Assembly: GCF_001612985.1 (NCBI RefSeq)
Contig: NZ_BDBM01000002.1
Location: 1 to 64,000 of the forward strand
DNA from: Nocardia gamkensis NBRC 108242
Lineage (GTDB): Bacteria; Actinomycetota; Actinomycetes; Mycobacteriales; Mycobacteriaceae
Direction: 5' to 3'
DNA length: 64,000 nucleotides
Shown: in pieces, positions 54,253 to 64,000 of the stretch
Layout of the letters: each line of letters begins with the position of its first letter
Numbering within the stretch: the first letter of the stretch is position 1
Program-made: the position numbers and the translations under genes
The notes under the pieces: generated by a model
What the model was told of the DNA's origin: nothing
What the model saw: the letters and a program-made list of their open reading frames with translations, nothing else
Database searches by the model: none

Positions 54253-55044
54253 CTACTGGGCGCCCAGCCGCGCGTGCATCTCCCAGACCAGGATTTCCGA
54301 AGGCCGTCGCGCCACCACACGCTGGCCGCCCGACCTCGTCAAACGCACCGCGTCGCCCTCGTAGAGCGGGCCGACTCCCTCCATGTCCACCTCTCCGCGC
54401 GCCACGAACAAGTGCAGGTACGGCGCATCGGGCAGATCGATGACCGGCTCGGCATCCGGCTCCGCGCCTGCCATGCGCGCCACGTGCAGCGCCGAATGAC
54501 TGCTGTTGATGGCGATGGCGGTGCGATCCCGGTATCGGGGCAGGCCCGAGGCAACCGTGACCAGGCCGCCTCCCGCGAGTTCGTCATCGATCTCGAGCTG
54601 CTCGTAGCCCGGAGTCAGACCCGGCTCGTCGGGCACGACCCACATCTGCACGAAATGCACGGGTTCCTGGTGTTCGGAGCCGCGGCCGTCCAGCCGCCAC
54701 GAGTCGTTCTTCTCCGAATGCAGGATGCCGGTGCCCGCGCTCATCCGCTGGGCCAGCCCGGGGTAGATGACACCGCTGTGGCCCAGGGAGTCCTGATGCA
54801 CCAGACTGCCACCGAGCACCCAGGTGACGATCTCCATGTCCCGGTGCGGGTGGGTGTCGAAACCCTGCCCGGGCGAGACGACGTCCTCGTTGTTGACCAG
54901 CAGCAAGCCGTGGTGGGTGTTGTCGGGATCGTAATGCTCCCCGAAGGAGAACGAATGCTTCGAATCCAGCCAGGAGACCCGCGTCTTCATACGGTCGCCG
55001 CCACGGTGGACATCGATGTGTGGTGTCGTGAGTGTGGACATCAT
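54253..55044 (-). CDS. Pirin-family protein
   Basis: 263 residues from ATG 55044 (AGGAGGACC site; MMSTLTTPHIDV). The cupin metal ligands of pirins are present: His65 and His67 (THPHRDMEIVTWVLGG), His109 and Glu111 (GILHSEKN). Bacterial pirins such as YhhW can act as quercetin 2,3-dioxygenases or redox-responsive factors; the role here is unknown. Divergent from the NUDIX gene. Confidence 0.92.
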   Translation of the reverse strand: MMSTLTTPHIDVHRGGDRMKTRVSWLDSKHSFSFGEHYDPDNTHHGLLLVNNEDVVSPGQGFDTHPHRDMEIVTWVLGGSLVHQDSLGHSGVIYPGLAQRMSAGTGILHSEKNDSWRLDGRGSEHQEPVHFVQMWVVPDEPGLTPGYEQLEIDDELAGGGLVTVASGLPRYRDRTAIAINSSHSALHVARMAGAEPDAEPVIDLPDAPYLHLFVARGEVDMEGVGPLYEGDAVRLTRSGGQRVVARRPSEILVWEMHARLGAQ

Positions 55045-55276
55045 GGTCCTCCTCTCGGGACCGTGCACCGATCGCCATTCAGGGTAGGAGCACTTCCGCC
55101 GCGGTACTCCGCATTCCTAGTAAATTGTGCCGCACTCGGCATTTTACGCGAGCGACCGGAAGGTGAACGGGAGGCGAGCAGAACCAACCGGTACGTCGAA
55201 ACGTCGGGCGACCTCGCCGGATATCGTCGTCCGGCCCCGATTGCCAAGCGCCACAACGCCGACCGGAGGGAACGAC

Positions 55277-55741
55277 GTGCTGGAATCCGATGATCTGACC
55301 CGGATCGAGCAGCAACTCCGCAGCGAAGCGCGCCGCGACGGCATCGCGCATTTCGTGGTCGGCGTCGCGGTGTTCCGCGAAGGGCGGCTCCTGGTGGTGC
55401 GCCGGGTCGCCGACGACTATCACGGCGGTATGTACGAACTGCCCGGCGGAGGAGTCGAATCGGGGGAGACTTTCGCCGAGTGCGTCGAGCGGGAATTGCT
55501 GGAGGAAACGGGGCTGCGGCTGCGCGCCGTGCTCGACTTCCTCGGTGGATTCGATTACGCCACCCGCACCAAGTCGAAAGTGCGGAAATACAGCTTCCTG
55601 GTGGAGGCCGAGCCGGGGGATGTCGTCCTCGCGCCAGGAGAGCACGACGCGTTCGCCTGGATCGACGCGGGCGCGCTCGACGAGCTGCCGATGGCGCCCG
55701 ACATGCGTGCGACGGTGAGCGCGCTGGTCGACCGGGTCTGA
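55277..55741 (+). CDS. NUDIX hydrolase
   Basis: 154 residues from GTG 55277 (GGAGG site). The Nudix box is complete: GGGVESGETFAECVERELLEETGL, which fits Gx5Ex7REUxEExGU. It should cleave a nucleoside diphosphate linked to another moiety, using divalent metal. The specific substrate is not evident; the long N-terminal helix before VVGVAVFREG is unremarkable. Confidence 0.9.
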   Translation: MLESDDLTRIEQQLRSEARRDGIAHFVVGVAVFREGRLLVVRRVADDYHGGMYELPGGGVESGETFAECVERELLEETGLRLRAVLDFLGGFDYATRTKSKVRKYSFLVEAEPGDVVLAPGEHDAFAWIDAGALDELPMAPDMRATVSALVDRV

Positions 55742-55814
55742 CTCGCGCGCCGTGTTGTTCGCCTCCGACGCGCGGTGGTGCGGCGTCGTCGGCGAACGCA
55801 GTACGCTCGCGGAC

Positions 55815-57164
55815 GTGTCGACTGGTCACGCCGAAGGCCTCACTCCCGCGGAGCAACGGCCGGGTGGACTGCGCGCCACACTTCGGGAAAGCCCGGGCGT
55901 GTCGCGTCTGGCCGTGGTGCGTTTCGCCGGGCAGTTCGGCGACGGGATGTTCCAGGCGGCGTTGTCGGGCGCGATCCTGTTCAACCCCGAGCGGCAGACC
56001 GATCCGCTGGCCATCGCGGCGGGCTTCGCGGTGCTGCTGCTGCCGTATTCGCTGATCGGACCGTACGCGGGCGCACTGCTGGATCGCTGGGACCGGCGGG
56101 CCGTGCTGCTGGTGGCCAACGTGCTGCGCGCGGTGCTGATCGCGCTGGTCGGCGTGGGGTTGCTCGCGGGCGTCGGCGAGACACCGCTGCTGTTGCTGGC
56201 CTTGGCGGTGGTGGGCGTCAGCAGATTCGTCCTGGCGGGCGTCTCGGCCGCGCTGCCACGGGTGCTGGCGCAGGCCTGGCTGGTGCCGATGAACTCGGTG
56301 CTGGCCACGATCGCCTCCGGGTGCGCCGGAGCGGGTGCGGCCGTGGCGGTGGGGGTGATCGGGCTGATGGGGGCGGGTGACTTCGCCTCTGCGGTCGCGG
56401 TCGCCATCAGCGGGACCGGGTCGCTGATCGGCGCGGCGCTGGCCACGGGGTTCCGGCCGAGGGTGCTCGGTCCGGCGCCCGACGCGTCGAAGGGCGAGAA
56501 CACCGTGCACGCGATCGCCACCGGCCTGCGTACCGGTGTCACGGCGGTATGGGAATCGAGAGCGGTCACGACGGCGATGCTGGGCATCGGCACCCACCGG
56601 ATCGTCTTCGGCGTGAATACGCTGATCATGGTGCTGGTGCTGCGCCAGGCCCCGGTGGACGGCACCGGCCTCAGTGGTGGCCTGGTCGGTTTCGGCGTGG
56701 CGATCGCCGCCACCGCTGCCGGCATGCTGGTGGCCGCCGTTGTCGCGCCACTGCTCATTCCCCGGCTGGGACGGGCGCGCACCGTGGTCGCCGGTCTGAT
56801 CACCGCCATGCTGGTGCAGCTGACGCTGGTCACGCCGATCGCGTTCGCCGATTCGGGCGCCGCGGTGGAGCGCGCCCACGAACTCCTCTTGGTCGGCGCC
56901 TTCCTGCTCGGACTCGCCGGGCAGACGATCAAACTGACCGGCGACGCGACCATGCAGATCGATATCGATGACGCCCGCCGCGGTCAGGTGTTCGCGTTGC
57001 AGGACACGGTTTTCAACATCACGTTCGTGCTGGCCATCGCGGCCGCTGCCCTGATCATTCCGGACGACGGCCGATCGGCGATCGTGGTGCTGACCGGCGC
57101 CGCCGCCTACGCCGCGGGAATCGCGGCCATCGCGTTGAACACGCGCCGCCGCACGATCAGTTGA
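55815..57164 (+). CDS. MFS-type membrane transporter
   Basis: 449 residues from GTG 55815; a TTG at 55752 would add 21 residues and neither has a clear site. About 12 membrane helices. FAGQFGDGMFQAALSGAI, SLIGPYAGALLDRWDRRAVLLVANVLRA (motif A-like) and GLAGQTIKLTGDATMQIDIDDARRGQVFALQD resemble the MFS_3/enterobactin-exporter-like branch. Substrate unknown. Its 3' end overlaps the convergent gene by 8 nt. Confidence 0.82.
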   Translation: MSTGHAEGLTPAEQRPGGLRATLRESPGVSRLAVVRFAGQFGDGMFQAALSGAILFNPERQTDPLAIAAGFAVLLLPYSLIGPYAGALLDRWDRRAVLLVANVLRAVLIALVGVGLLAGVGETPLLLLALAVVGVSRFVLAGVSAALPRVLAQAWLVPMNSVLATIASGCAGAGAAVAVGVIGLMGAGDFASAVAVAISGTGSLIGAALATGFRPRVLGPAPDASKGENTVHAIATGLRTGVTAVWESRAVTTAMLGIGTHRIVFGVNTLIMVLVLRQAPVDGTGLSGGLVGFGVAIAATAAGMLVAAVVAPLLIPRLGRARTVVAGLITAMLVQLTLVTPIAFADSGAAVERAHELLLVGAFLLGLAGQTIKLTGDATMQIDIDDARRGQVFALQDTVFNITFVLAIAAAALIIPDDGRSAIVVLTGAAAYAAGIAAIALNTRRRTIS

Positions 57165-57651
57165 CGAAAGGCTCGTCGCCGAGGTTGCGCACGCCACGGT
57201 TCAGTCGGTGCGTCAGGTGCTCGGGCATACTCTCGGCCGCCGATTCGCCGCGCGAGGCGGCCGCGGAATCGGAATTCGCCGGTGCCTCCGATAATCGTGC
57301 ATCGCCGAGCGCACGATCCGGCACGTCGGCCTCTGTGCGCACGATCCAGTCCAGCGGCTCGCTGGCCGCATCGCCGGGCAGCCCGGTGATTTGGTGATTC
57401 CACGTGCCGAGGCCGGTGGGATCGGTGAAGAAGTGGTCGGGCACACCGTCGTCGTCGAGATCCAGCGCCGCGATGCCGGCTCGGCCCGATCCCGCCGGAT
57501 CCCACAGCGCGTCATCGGCGATGCCGTCCCCGTCGAAGTCCAGCCGCACCGCGTCTGCCGCGCCCGTGTCGCCGAGTTCCAGGTCGGCCTGGCTGGCCCA
57601 GACGTGCACGGGTCCGTCACCGGTACCGAACACGTACTCGATCTCGTTCAT
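57157..57651 (-). CDS. DxDGDG-repeat protein (DUF6802-like)
   Basis: 164 residues. ATG 57651. The N-terminal two-thirds carry three calcium-binding-like or FG-GAP-like motifs: LDFDGDGIADDALWDP, LDLDDDGVPDHFFTDP and a weaker third. The C-terminal part is Ala/Ser/Glu-rich and low-complexity. No signal peptide. Family assignment to DUF6802 is from memory. Convergent with the MFS gene, sharing 8 nt. Confidence 0.7.
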   Translation of the reverse strand: MNEIEYVFGTGDGPVHVWASQADLELGDTGAADAVRLDFDGDGIADDALWDPAGSGRAGIAALDLDDDGVPDHFFTDPTGLGTWNHQITGLPGDAASEPLDWIVRTEADVPDRALGDARLSEAPANSDSAAASRGESAAESMPEHLTHRLNRGVRNLGDEPFVN

Positions 57652-57782
57652 ATGTTCTTGGACGCGCGCGTTACGGCGCGGGTTCCATCACGCGGCGCTT
57701 TTTCGATTCACCGTCCCCCGTTCGCGGTGGTTGTTCCGGTAAGTTGACCTGTCAGCGGCCGACCGACAGGAGTCGATACGAC

Positions 57783-57872
57783 ATGGGTTTTCCGGTGCAC
57801 ACCTCCGATGCGGTACGAGAACTGCTGGGCGCGTGGGAAACTCGGTCCGTCAACGGGCGCCCGATCGCGTGA
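57783..57872 (+). CDS. 29-residue candidate small protein
   Basis: ORF encoding MGFPVHTSDAVRELLGAWETRSVNGRPIA. Ribosome-binding site AGGAG lies 10 nt before ATG 57783. It ends 22 nt before the ATG of the DUF4185 gene, which has a weak site of its own, so it might serve for coupling. Third-position GC is about 70 percent, lower than in neighbouring genes, so coding status is uncertain. Confidence 0.35.
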   Translation: MGFPVHTSDAVRELLGAWETRSVNGRPIA

Positions 57873-57894
57873 TGACCGCGGCCGGGCCGACCTG

Positions 57895-59586
57895 ATGCGC
57901 ACCTGCGGAATCAAAACCCCCTGTGCACCGGTCTTGTTCGGCGCACTGCTGGTCGGCGTCCTCATCGTGCCGCCGCCCACCGCGCGGAGCGCACCGTTCC
58001 CGTGGGCGCCGCCGCCGGTGAACAGCTGCGGTGAGGTGGGGTTCGACCCGCTCGCTCGCGAGCCCGATCCCGCGCAACCCCCTCCGCCGCCGCTGCCGCC
58101 GCAGATCGACATCCCGGTGCCGATCCCGGAACTCACGCCGGTTCCGGTGCCTGATCCGCCGCAGGACAACACGCGGATCGTCCCCGACCCGCTGCCGGAG
58201 AACCCGTGCGACAACCCGTGCCCGGACATCAGGGACTATCCCGAGCAACCCGAACCCGACCCCGATCCGAGCCCGACGCCCGAGACCGGCACCGACGAGG
58301 GAACCGGTTCCTCCGGTTCCGCCTCGGGGCCCGATTCGGGCAGTGATTCCGGCTCCGCCTCTGGATCCGGTTCGGGCAGCGGCTCCGGCTCGGGTTCCGG
58401 TGCGCCGGTGAAACTCCCGCGCATCGAGTTCAAACCGGAGGTCGAGCCGATTCCGGTCCCGGTGCCCGGTGGTCCCGGCGAGGAGCCGCAACCGGCGCCA
58501 CCCGAAGTGGTTCATCCGGCCGAACCGGGTCCGCTCACGGCGCCGGTGCCCGCGCCTGCGGTCGAGTCGGTCGAGCTGGTCGAGCAGGTGACCGGGCACG
58601 GTTCGCCGAACCGCACCGACATGCGCTGGCAGGTCGACGGCACGGATCTCGGCCTGATGTGGGAGACCGCGCCCGGTGAGGTCGCCGTTGTCTTCGGCGA
58701 CACCTTCGGCGCAGGCTGGGGCGTCGGCGGCGCGGGCAACGACGACCAGGACTGGCGCAGCAACGTCATCGGTTTCAGCACCGATCGCGATCTGTCCGAC
58801 GGCCTGACCTTGGATACCTTCGCGCAGGACAGCCGCTGCCACGCCGCGGAGATCCTGGGCAGCCGCAAGATCAAGAACTGGGAGACGACCACCATCCCGA
58901 CCTCCGGGTTCGCCGTCGGGAACCGGCAGTACCTCAGCTATATGTCGGTGAACAGGTGGAGCCGCATCCCGGGCCTGTGGTGGACCAACTACGGCGGCAT
59001 CGCCTACTCCGACGACCGCGGGCGCACCTGGAAGAAAGATCAGCATGCCAAATGGGAGAACCTGTTCGGTCTCGGTAAGTTCCAGGTCGCGGCGATGGTG
59101 CCGCACGGTGACTACGTCTACATGTTCGGCACACCCAACGGACGCATCGGCACGATCGCACTGGCGCGGGTCCCGAAGCGCCAGATCCTGAACAAATCCG
59201 CCTATCAGTACTGGGTGGACGGTAGCTGGGCGCCCGCGGCCGAGAATCGGGCCACCCCGCTGATCCTCGGTATGGCCAGTGAGCTCTCGGTGCGCTACGA
59301 CCGAGAGACCGAGCAGTGGCAGATGGTCTACCTGGATTCCGCCCGGGGCGCGATCGTGCTGCGTACCGCGGCGAGCCCGCAGGGGGCGTGGACGGACGCG
59401 GTCCCGCTGGTGTCCACCGCCGACTATCCGAAGTCCTACGGCGGGTTCATCCATCCGTGGTCGACCGGCGAGGACCTGTACTTCACGCTCTCGGCGTGGG
59501 ACAGCTACAACGTGTATCTCATGCACGCCCGGCTGCGGCCGGGCGCGAACCGCGGTCAGCCCACCCGCACGAACCGGACGGGCTGA
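57895..59586 (+). CDS. Secreted DUF4185 protein with Pro/Ser/Gly-rich linker
   Basis: 563 residues from ATG 57895. Signal peptide (PVLFGALLVGVLIVPPPTARS), then about 210 residues of low-complexity linker: Pro-rich (PPPPPLPPQIDIPVPIPEL), Asp/Pro-rich and a Ser/Gly repeat near residues 145-165 (SGSGSGSGSGSG). The C-terminal DUF4185 domain (about 225-555) has VVFGDTFGAGWG, WTNYGGIAYSDDRGRTWKK and PWSTGEDLYFTLSAWDSYNVYLM, suggesting a beta-propeller, glycosidase-like fold. Probably cell-wall or surface located. The last 31 nt overlap pxpC. Confidence 0.85.
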   Translation: MRTCGIKTPCAPVLFGALLVGVLIVPPPTARSAPFPWAPPPVNSCGEVGFDPLAREPDPAQPPPPPLPPQIDIPVPIPELTPVPVPDPPQDNTRIVPDPLPENPCDNPCPDIRDYPEQPEPDPDPSPTPETGTDEGTGSSGSASGPDSGSDSGSASGSGSGSGSGSGSGAPVKLPRIEFKPEVEPIPVPVPGGPGEEPQPAPPEVVHPAEPGPLTAPVPAPAVESVELVEQVTGHGSPNRTDMRWQVDGTDLGLMWETAPGEVAVVFGDTFGAGWGVGGAGNDDQDWRSNVIGFSTDRDLSDGLTLDTFAQDSRCHAAEILGSRKIKNWETTTIPTSGFAVGNRQYLSYMSVNRWSRIPGLWWTNYGGIAYSDDRGRTWKKDQHAKWENLFGLGKFQVAAMVPHGDYVYMFGTPNGRIGTIALARVPKRQILNKSAYQYWVDGSWAPAAENRATPLILGMASELSVRYDRETEQWQMVYLDSARGAIVLRTAASPQGAWTDAVPLVSTADYPKSYGGFIHPWSTGEDLYFTLSAWDSYNVYLMHARLRPGANRGQPTRTNRTG

Positions 59587-60413
59587 CCGGGGCGGGTCTG
59601 CGCGATGGCGTCGACGTCGGCGTCGAGGACCACCGCGATCACCGGATAGCCGCCCGTGACCGGGTGATCGGCGAGGAAGGCGACCGGCTCTCCGCTCGGC
59701 GGCACCTGGATCGAGCCGAGTGCCATGCCCTCGGTCGGCAGTTCGCGGGTGACCTTGCGGGTCAGCGGTGGGCCGCGCCGGCGTGCCAATCGGGCGCCGA
59801 TCCGGTCGGTGTCGGTGGAGACCTCCCACTCGCCTTCGAACAAGGCCGTGGCGTCGGTGAACCAATCGTCACGCGGACCGAGCACGGCCCGTACGGTGAC
59901 GACGTCCGCGGGCAATTCGGCGACCGGGGCGACGTCCACGACCGGAATCGTGTGCGGAGACGGCCCGATCGGAAGGCGATCGCCCTTCTCCAACGGCTCC
60001 GGACCCAAGCCCGACATGGTGTCGCGGCTGCGGGAACCGAGTGTCGCCGGTACGTCGATGCCGCCGCGCACCGCGACATAGCTGCGCAGGCCGACGGACG
60101 CGTAGGCCAGCCGGAGGGTTTGTCCCGGTTCGAGTTCCAGCACACTCGCGTGACCCACCGGCCTGCCGTCGACGGTGGTGGGCGCGGGAGCGCCCGTGAC
60201 CGCCAGCATGACGTGCTCTTCCGCGTGCAGCGCGAGGCCCCCGAGCAGCACTTCGACGGCCGCGTGCCCCTCCGGGTTGCCCACCAGCCGATTGGCCAGC
60301 CGCAGGGACGCGCGATCCGCCGCCCCCGCGGGACCGACGCCGGAGTCGAACCAGCCCGGCCGTCCGAGATCCTGGATGGTCGCCAGGGGACCGACCTGCT
60401 CGACGACGATCAT
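59556..60413 (-). CDS. pxpC: 5-oxoprolinase subunit C (biotin-dependent carboxyltransferase family)
   Basis: 285 residues from ATG 60413, which overlaps the pxpB stop codon. KipA/PxpC signatures: GPLATIQDLGRPGWFDSGVGPAGAADRASLRLAN, VGLRSYVAVRGGIDVP and SSDTDRIG-like STDTDRIGARL. With PxpA and PxpB it catalyses ATP-dependent opening of 5-oxoproline to glutamate. It is last in the pxpABC operon. Confidence 0.93.
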   Translation of the reverse strand: MIVVEQVGPLATIQDLGRPGWFDSGVGPAGAADRASLRLANRLVGNPEGHAAVEVLLGGLALHAEEHVMLAVTGAPAPTTVDGRPVGHASVLELEPGQTLRLAYASVGLRSYVAVRGGIDVPATLGSRSRDTMSGLGPEPLEKGDRLPIGPSPHTIPVVDVAPVAELPADVVTVRAVLGPRDDWFTDATALFEGEWEVSTDTDRIGARLARRRGPPLTRKVTRELPTEGMALGSIQVPPSGEPVAFLADHPVTGGYPVIAVVLDADVDAIAQTRPGQPVRFVRVG

Positions 60414-61111
60414 CGGCCGTCCCTCGCGTCGACGAAGCGCACCGTGGCGCCCGCTCGGATCAGCGCAGGCGGGTCGCGCTCGGCATCCCACATCCTGAGG
60501 TCGGTGGTGCCGATCAGCTGCCAGCCACCGGGTGTGCTGCGCGGGTACACGGCGCTGTATCCACCGGCGAGTGCGACCGCGCCCGCCGGAATCGACGTAC
60601 GCGCCTGCGCTCTGCGCGGAACGGACAACCGGCCGTCGGGCGATTCCAGGTAGCCGAAGCCCGGCGCGAATCCGACGAAGGCACAGCGCCACTCCGTGCC
60701 GGTATGCGCGGCGATCACCTCCGCGGTCGTGACTTCCAGCATCCGCGCCACCTCGTCGAGGTCGGCGCCGTCGTAGCGCACCGGGATCGACACCGGCTCC
60801 GCGCGCGAAGCGTGCGATGTTCCACGGGAAACAGCGGTCGGCCCCTCGGCGTGCAATGCGATCAGGAGCGTCGTCAGCGCCCGGCGGACCGAGTCCGCGG
60901 CGCGTGGTGAATCGAGTGTCAGCAATACGGTTTCCGCGGCCGGAAGCAGATCCTGCACACCCGGTACCGGACGCTCCCGCAGCGCCGTCACGAGTTCCGC
61001 GACCACCGCACGACGCTGGGGGGTGATCAACAGCGCCCGATCACCCGCCGCGCGGATCGCCTCCTCGGCCGCCTGCCGCTGCGCGTGCGTCACCGTGCCC
61101 TTCGTCTTCAT
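60410..61111 (-). CDS. pxpB: 5-oxoprolinase subunit B (KipI family)
   Basis: 233 residues. KipI/PxpB signatures: HTGTEWRCAFVGFAPGFGYLESPDGRLSVPRRAQART (here split: FVGFAPGFGYL, PRRAQARTSIPAG) and GGYSAVYPRSTPGGWQLIG. The first 100 residues are less conserved. Nine nt after pxpA; its stop codon overlaps pxpC. Forms a complex with PxpC. Confidence 0.93.
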   Translation of the reverse strand: MKTKGTVTHAQRQAAEEAIRAAGDRALLITPQRRAVVAELVTALRERPVPGVQDLLPAAETVLLTLDSPRAADSVRRALTTLLIALHAEGPTAVSRGTSHASRAEPVSIPVRYDGADLDEVARMLEVTTAEVIAAHTGTEWRCAFVGFAPGFGYLESPDGRLSVPRRAQARTSIPAGAVALAGGYSAVYPRSTPGGWQLIGTTDLRMWDAERDPPALIRAGATVRFVDARDGR

Positions 61112-61120
61112 CTCCCGGCC

Positions 61121-61876
61121 TCAGTCGAACGGCTCCACCGGCACGCCGACTTCGTCCAGCGCGGCTCGGATGCGCCGGGCCATCTCCACCGCCGCGGGCG
61201 AATCACCGTGCACACAGATGCTGGCGGCACGCACCGCGACCTCACCGGAGCCGTCGGCCGTCCGCGCGGCTCCCGACTCGGCGATCGAAATCGCTTGGGC
61301 GACCGCGTCCCGCGGCTCCAGCACCGCGCCGGGCGTACCGCGCGGCGCCAGCGAGCCCTCGGCCGTATAGGCGCGGTCGGCGAAACCTTCGCCGACGAAG
61401 CGCACTCCGGCGGCCTCCGCTGCCGTCTCCAAATGGGTGCCCGCCGGGCCGAGTAGGGCCAGCCGCGGGTCGTACTCCGTGATCGCGGCCAGGACGGCGT
61501 CGGCCAGTTCCCGATCGCGCGCTGCCGAGTGATAGAGCGCGCCATGCGGTTTCACGTAGCGCACCCGATCCCCGGCGGCTTTCGCGAAAGCATCGAGGCC
61601 GCCTATCTGATACAGCACCTCGTCGCGCAGCTCTCCGGGCGCGACGGCGATCTCTCGCCTACCGAAACCGGCCAGGTCGCGATAGCCGACGTGGGCGCCG
61701 ATCCGCACGCCCTTCCGCACCGCGAGCGCGCAGGTCCTGCGCATGATCGCGGGATCACCGGCGTGGAATCCGCAGGCGATGTTCGCGCTTGTGACGATGT
61801 CGAGCATGGCGGCGTCGTCGCCCATCGTCCACGGTCCGAAGCCCTCGCCGAGATCACTGTTCAGATCCAGCGCCAT
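61121..61876 (-). CDS. pxpA: 5-oxoprolinase subunit A (LamB/YcsF family)
   Basis: 251 residues. YcsF signatures: DLNSDLGEGFGPW at the N-terminus, SANIACGFHAGDP, YVKPHGALYHSA and ASICVHGDSPAAVEMA. It is the first gene of pxpABC. The ATG at 61876 is 143 bp from the divergent 62.0-kb gene. Confidence 0.95.
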   Translation of the reverse strand: MALDLNSDLGEGFGPWTMGDDAAMLDIVTSANIACGFHAGDPAIMRRTCALAVRKGVRIGAHVGYRDLAGFGRREIAVAPGELRDEVLYQIGGLDAFAKAAGDRVRYVKPHGALYHSAARDRELADAVLAAITEYDPRLALLGPAGTHLETAAEAAGVRFVGEGFADRAYTAEGSLAPRGTPGAVLEPRDAVAQAISIAESGAARTADGSGEVAVRAASICVHGDSPAAVEMARRIRAALDEVGVPVEPFD

Positions 61877-62018
61877 GTGCGTCCTCCCAGCAGTGCGTGA
61901 CAGACGGCCCTTCGATTCTCGTGCTCGAGCCTCGCCCCGGGCAAGGACACTCGTTCCGCGCGACCTGGGTCACAGCGCGCCGGTTCGAGCCCCCGCGCCA
62001 AGTACGCTCGTTCCAATC

Positions 62019-62834
62019 ATGGCCACGTATTTCGATCCGAAGTCCTGGTCGCCGCTGCGGGCCGTCGATCTCGGAAAGCGCCTGTTCGATCAATCCTGGC
62101 TGGAGCAGTGGGTCGCGCTCAGCACGGCCTGGATGGATCCGGTCGCCGACCTCGGCGCGGGCACCGTCACGGCGCTGCTGCCCGACGTGCTGATGACCAT
62201 GCTCAGCGAGGGCATCCTGAGCCGGTTCGGCGGCCAGGAGGTCAGCGCGACACTGCTCGGCCACGACCTGCACGCCACCTTGCAGGTGCTGAAGGTGCGC
62301 CGCCGCGGCGCGCATTTCCAGACCAAGACGGTGCTGTCGCGGCTGAGCTGGGACGATCATCCGATCGAGTCCGTCACGGTGATCGCCCACGGCGTCCGCC
62401 TGATTCCGGGCGTGCCGACCAAGGTGCGCACCGCCCGGCTCGATCTCGTGGGCACCGTCACCACGGCGGCGCTGGTCGGGTGGCTCAACACCCAGCCGCT
62501 GGACTGGGACCTCGACGTGCACCGCAGCGGGCTGATCCGAGCCAGGCACCGCCGACGGCTGGTCACCGCCCTGGTGGACGCGTCGGTCGCGGACAACCGA
62601 CTGCGCATCGAGATACGCCGGGTCACCTGGTTCGGCGTGCCCATTCCGCGCCGCATGATCGACGTTCCCGTCCTACCGCTCGAACACCTGCCCAAGGACG
62701 CGCGGATCGCGCGTGCCGAGCGCGAGGACGACCTGATCCGATTCCGCGTCGAACTGCCGGAGATCTCCGGGTCGTTCGATCTCGCCCAGATGCGCTCCGC
62801 GATCCTGGCAGGCACCACCCTGATCGTCTTCTGA
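62019..62834 (+). CDS. Conserved protein of unknown function
   Basis: 271 residues from ATG 62019 (MATYFDPKSWSPLRAVDL). No signal peptide or clear membrane helix. Mixed alpha/beta with Trp-rich N-terminus; blocks such as GGQEVSATLLGHDLHATLQVLKVRRRG and WFGVPIPRRMIDVPVLPLEHLP suggest two similar halves, possibly a lipid-binding fold; this is a guess. No ribosome-binding site; TACGCT (62003-62008) lies 10 nt before the ATG, so a leaderless mRNA is plausible. Convergent with pcnA, 5 nt apart. Confidence 0.75.
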   Translation: MATYFDPKSWSPLRAVDLGKRLFDQSWLEQWVALSTAWMDPVADLGAGTVTALLPDVLMTMLSEGILSRFGGQEVSATLLGHDLHATLQVLKVRRRGAHFQTKTVLSRLSWDDHPIESVTVIAHGVRLIPGVPTKVRTARLDLVGTVTTAALVGWLNTQPLDWDLDVHRSGLIRARHRRRLVTALVDASVADNRLRIEIRRVTWFGVPIPRRMIDVPVLPLEHLPKDARIARAEREDDLIRFRVELPEISGSFDLAQMRSAILAGTTLIVF

Positions 62835-62839
62835 CCTGT

Positions 62840-64000
<1,161 letters not shown>

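Overview
This window is high-GC actinobacterial DNA. The best fit is a mycolic-acid actinomycete (order Mycobacteriales), most likely a Nocardia or close relative. The evidence is a complete yrbE/mce operon, a mycobacterial-type succinate dehydrogenase 1 cluster, a DinB2-type polymerase, a Zmp1-like M13 peptidase, a mycothiol-enzyme-like DinB-fold protein, an LppU-type lipoprotein and Scr1/DUF397 regulator pairs. The genus is inferred from gene content only. I see no rRNA, tRNA, CRISPR array, insertion sequence or prophage.

Layout. 1-0.5 kb: the 5' end of a secreted protein, probably a cell-wall hydrolase, behind a ydaO-type (c-di-AMP) riboswitch. 0.7-6.2 kb: a coiled-coil protein, an AAA ATPase, a FadE10-like acyl-CoA dehydrogenase, an alpha/beta hydrolase and a small coiled-coil protein. 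6.3-7.3 kb: a gene-poor stretch holding a 27-29 bp minisatellite. 7.3-10.9 kb: the sdh1 cluster, preceded by a 13-codon leader that overlaps the first structural gene. 10.9-13.6 kb: a small membrane protein, a DUF397 protein with a partner of unknown function, an AlkA-like glycosylase and an unreported-looking 34-residue ORF. 13.6-23.5 kb: a FAD/Fe-S oxidoreductase, an ABC exporter behind a MerR-type promoter, a TAP-like secreted hydrolase, an AcuI/YhdH reductase, DinB2, and a TetR-thioesterase pair. 23.6-31.9 kb: Lon with a HAIR (HspR) operator, a DUF445 protein, a TIGR03084 protein, a proline-rich membrane protein, LhgO, an SRPBCC protein and RNase HI.

32.0-41.5 kb (minus strand): yrbEA-yrbEB-mceA-F followed by an Mce-associated protein, a putative ABC-type lipid importer. 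All five Mce-Mce junctions are ATGA overlaps. 42-51.7 kb: a secreted S1 protease, a DHA2 drug exporter, an LppU-type lipoprotein, a small secreted protein, a beta-lactamase-fold esterase, a cytochrome P450, an L,D-transpeptidase and a Zmp1-like peptidase. 51.7-53.7 kb: a second DUF397 locus, this one with an Scr1-family XRE regulator and a divergent paralogue of the 11.6-kb protein. 53.6-62.8 kb: a DUF4190 protein, pirin, a NUDIX hydrolase, an MFS protein, a DxDGDG-repeat protein, a secreted DUF4185 protein, the pxpABC 5-oxoprolinase operon and an unknown protein. 62.8-64 kb: a CCA-adding enzyme/poly(A) polymerase truncated by the window end.

The most interesting signals are the two related DUF397 loci (with apparently leaderless starts sharing a 14-mer), the minisatellite, the very short ORFs at 7.3, 13.5 and 57.8 kb, the polar steric-gate residue in the DinB2-type polymerase, and several well-formed operators.
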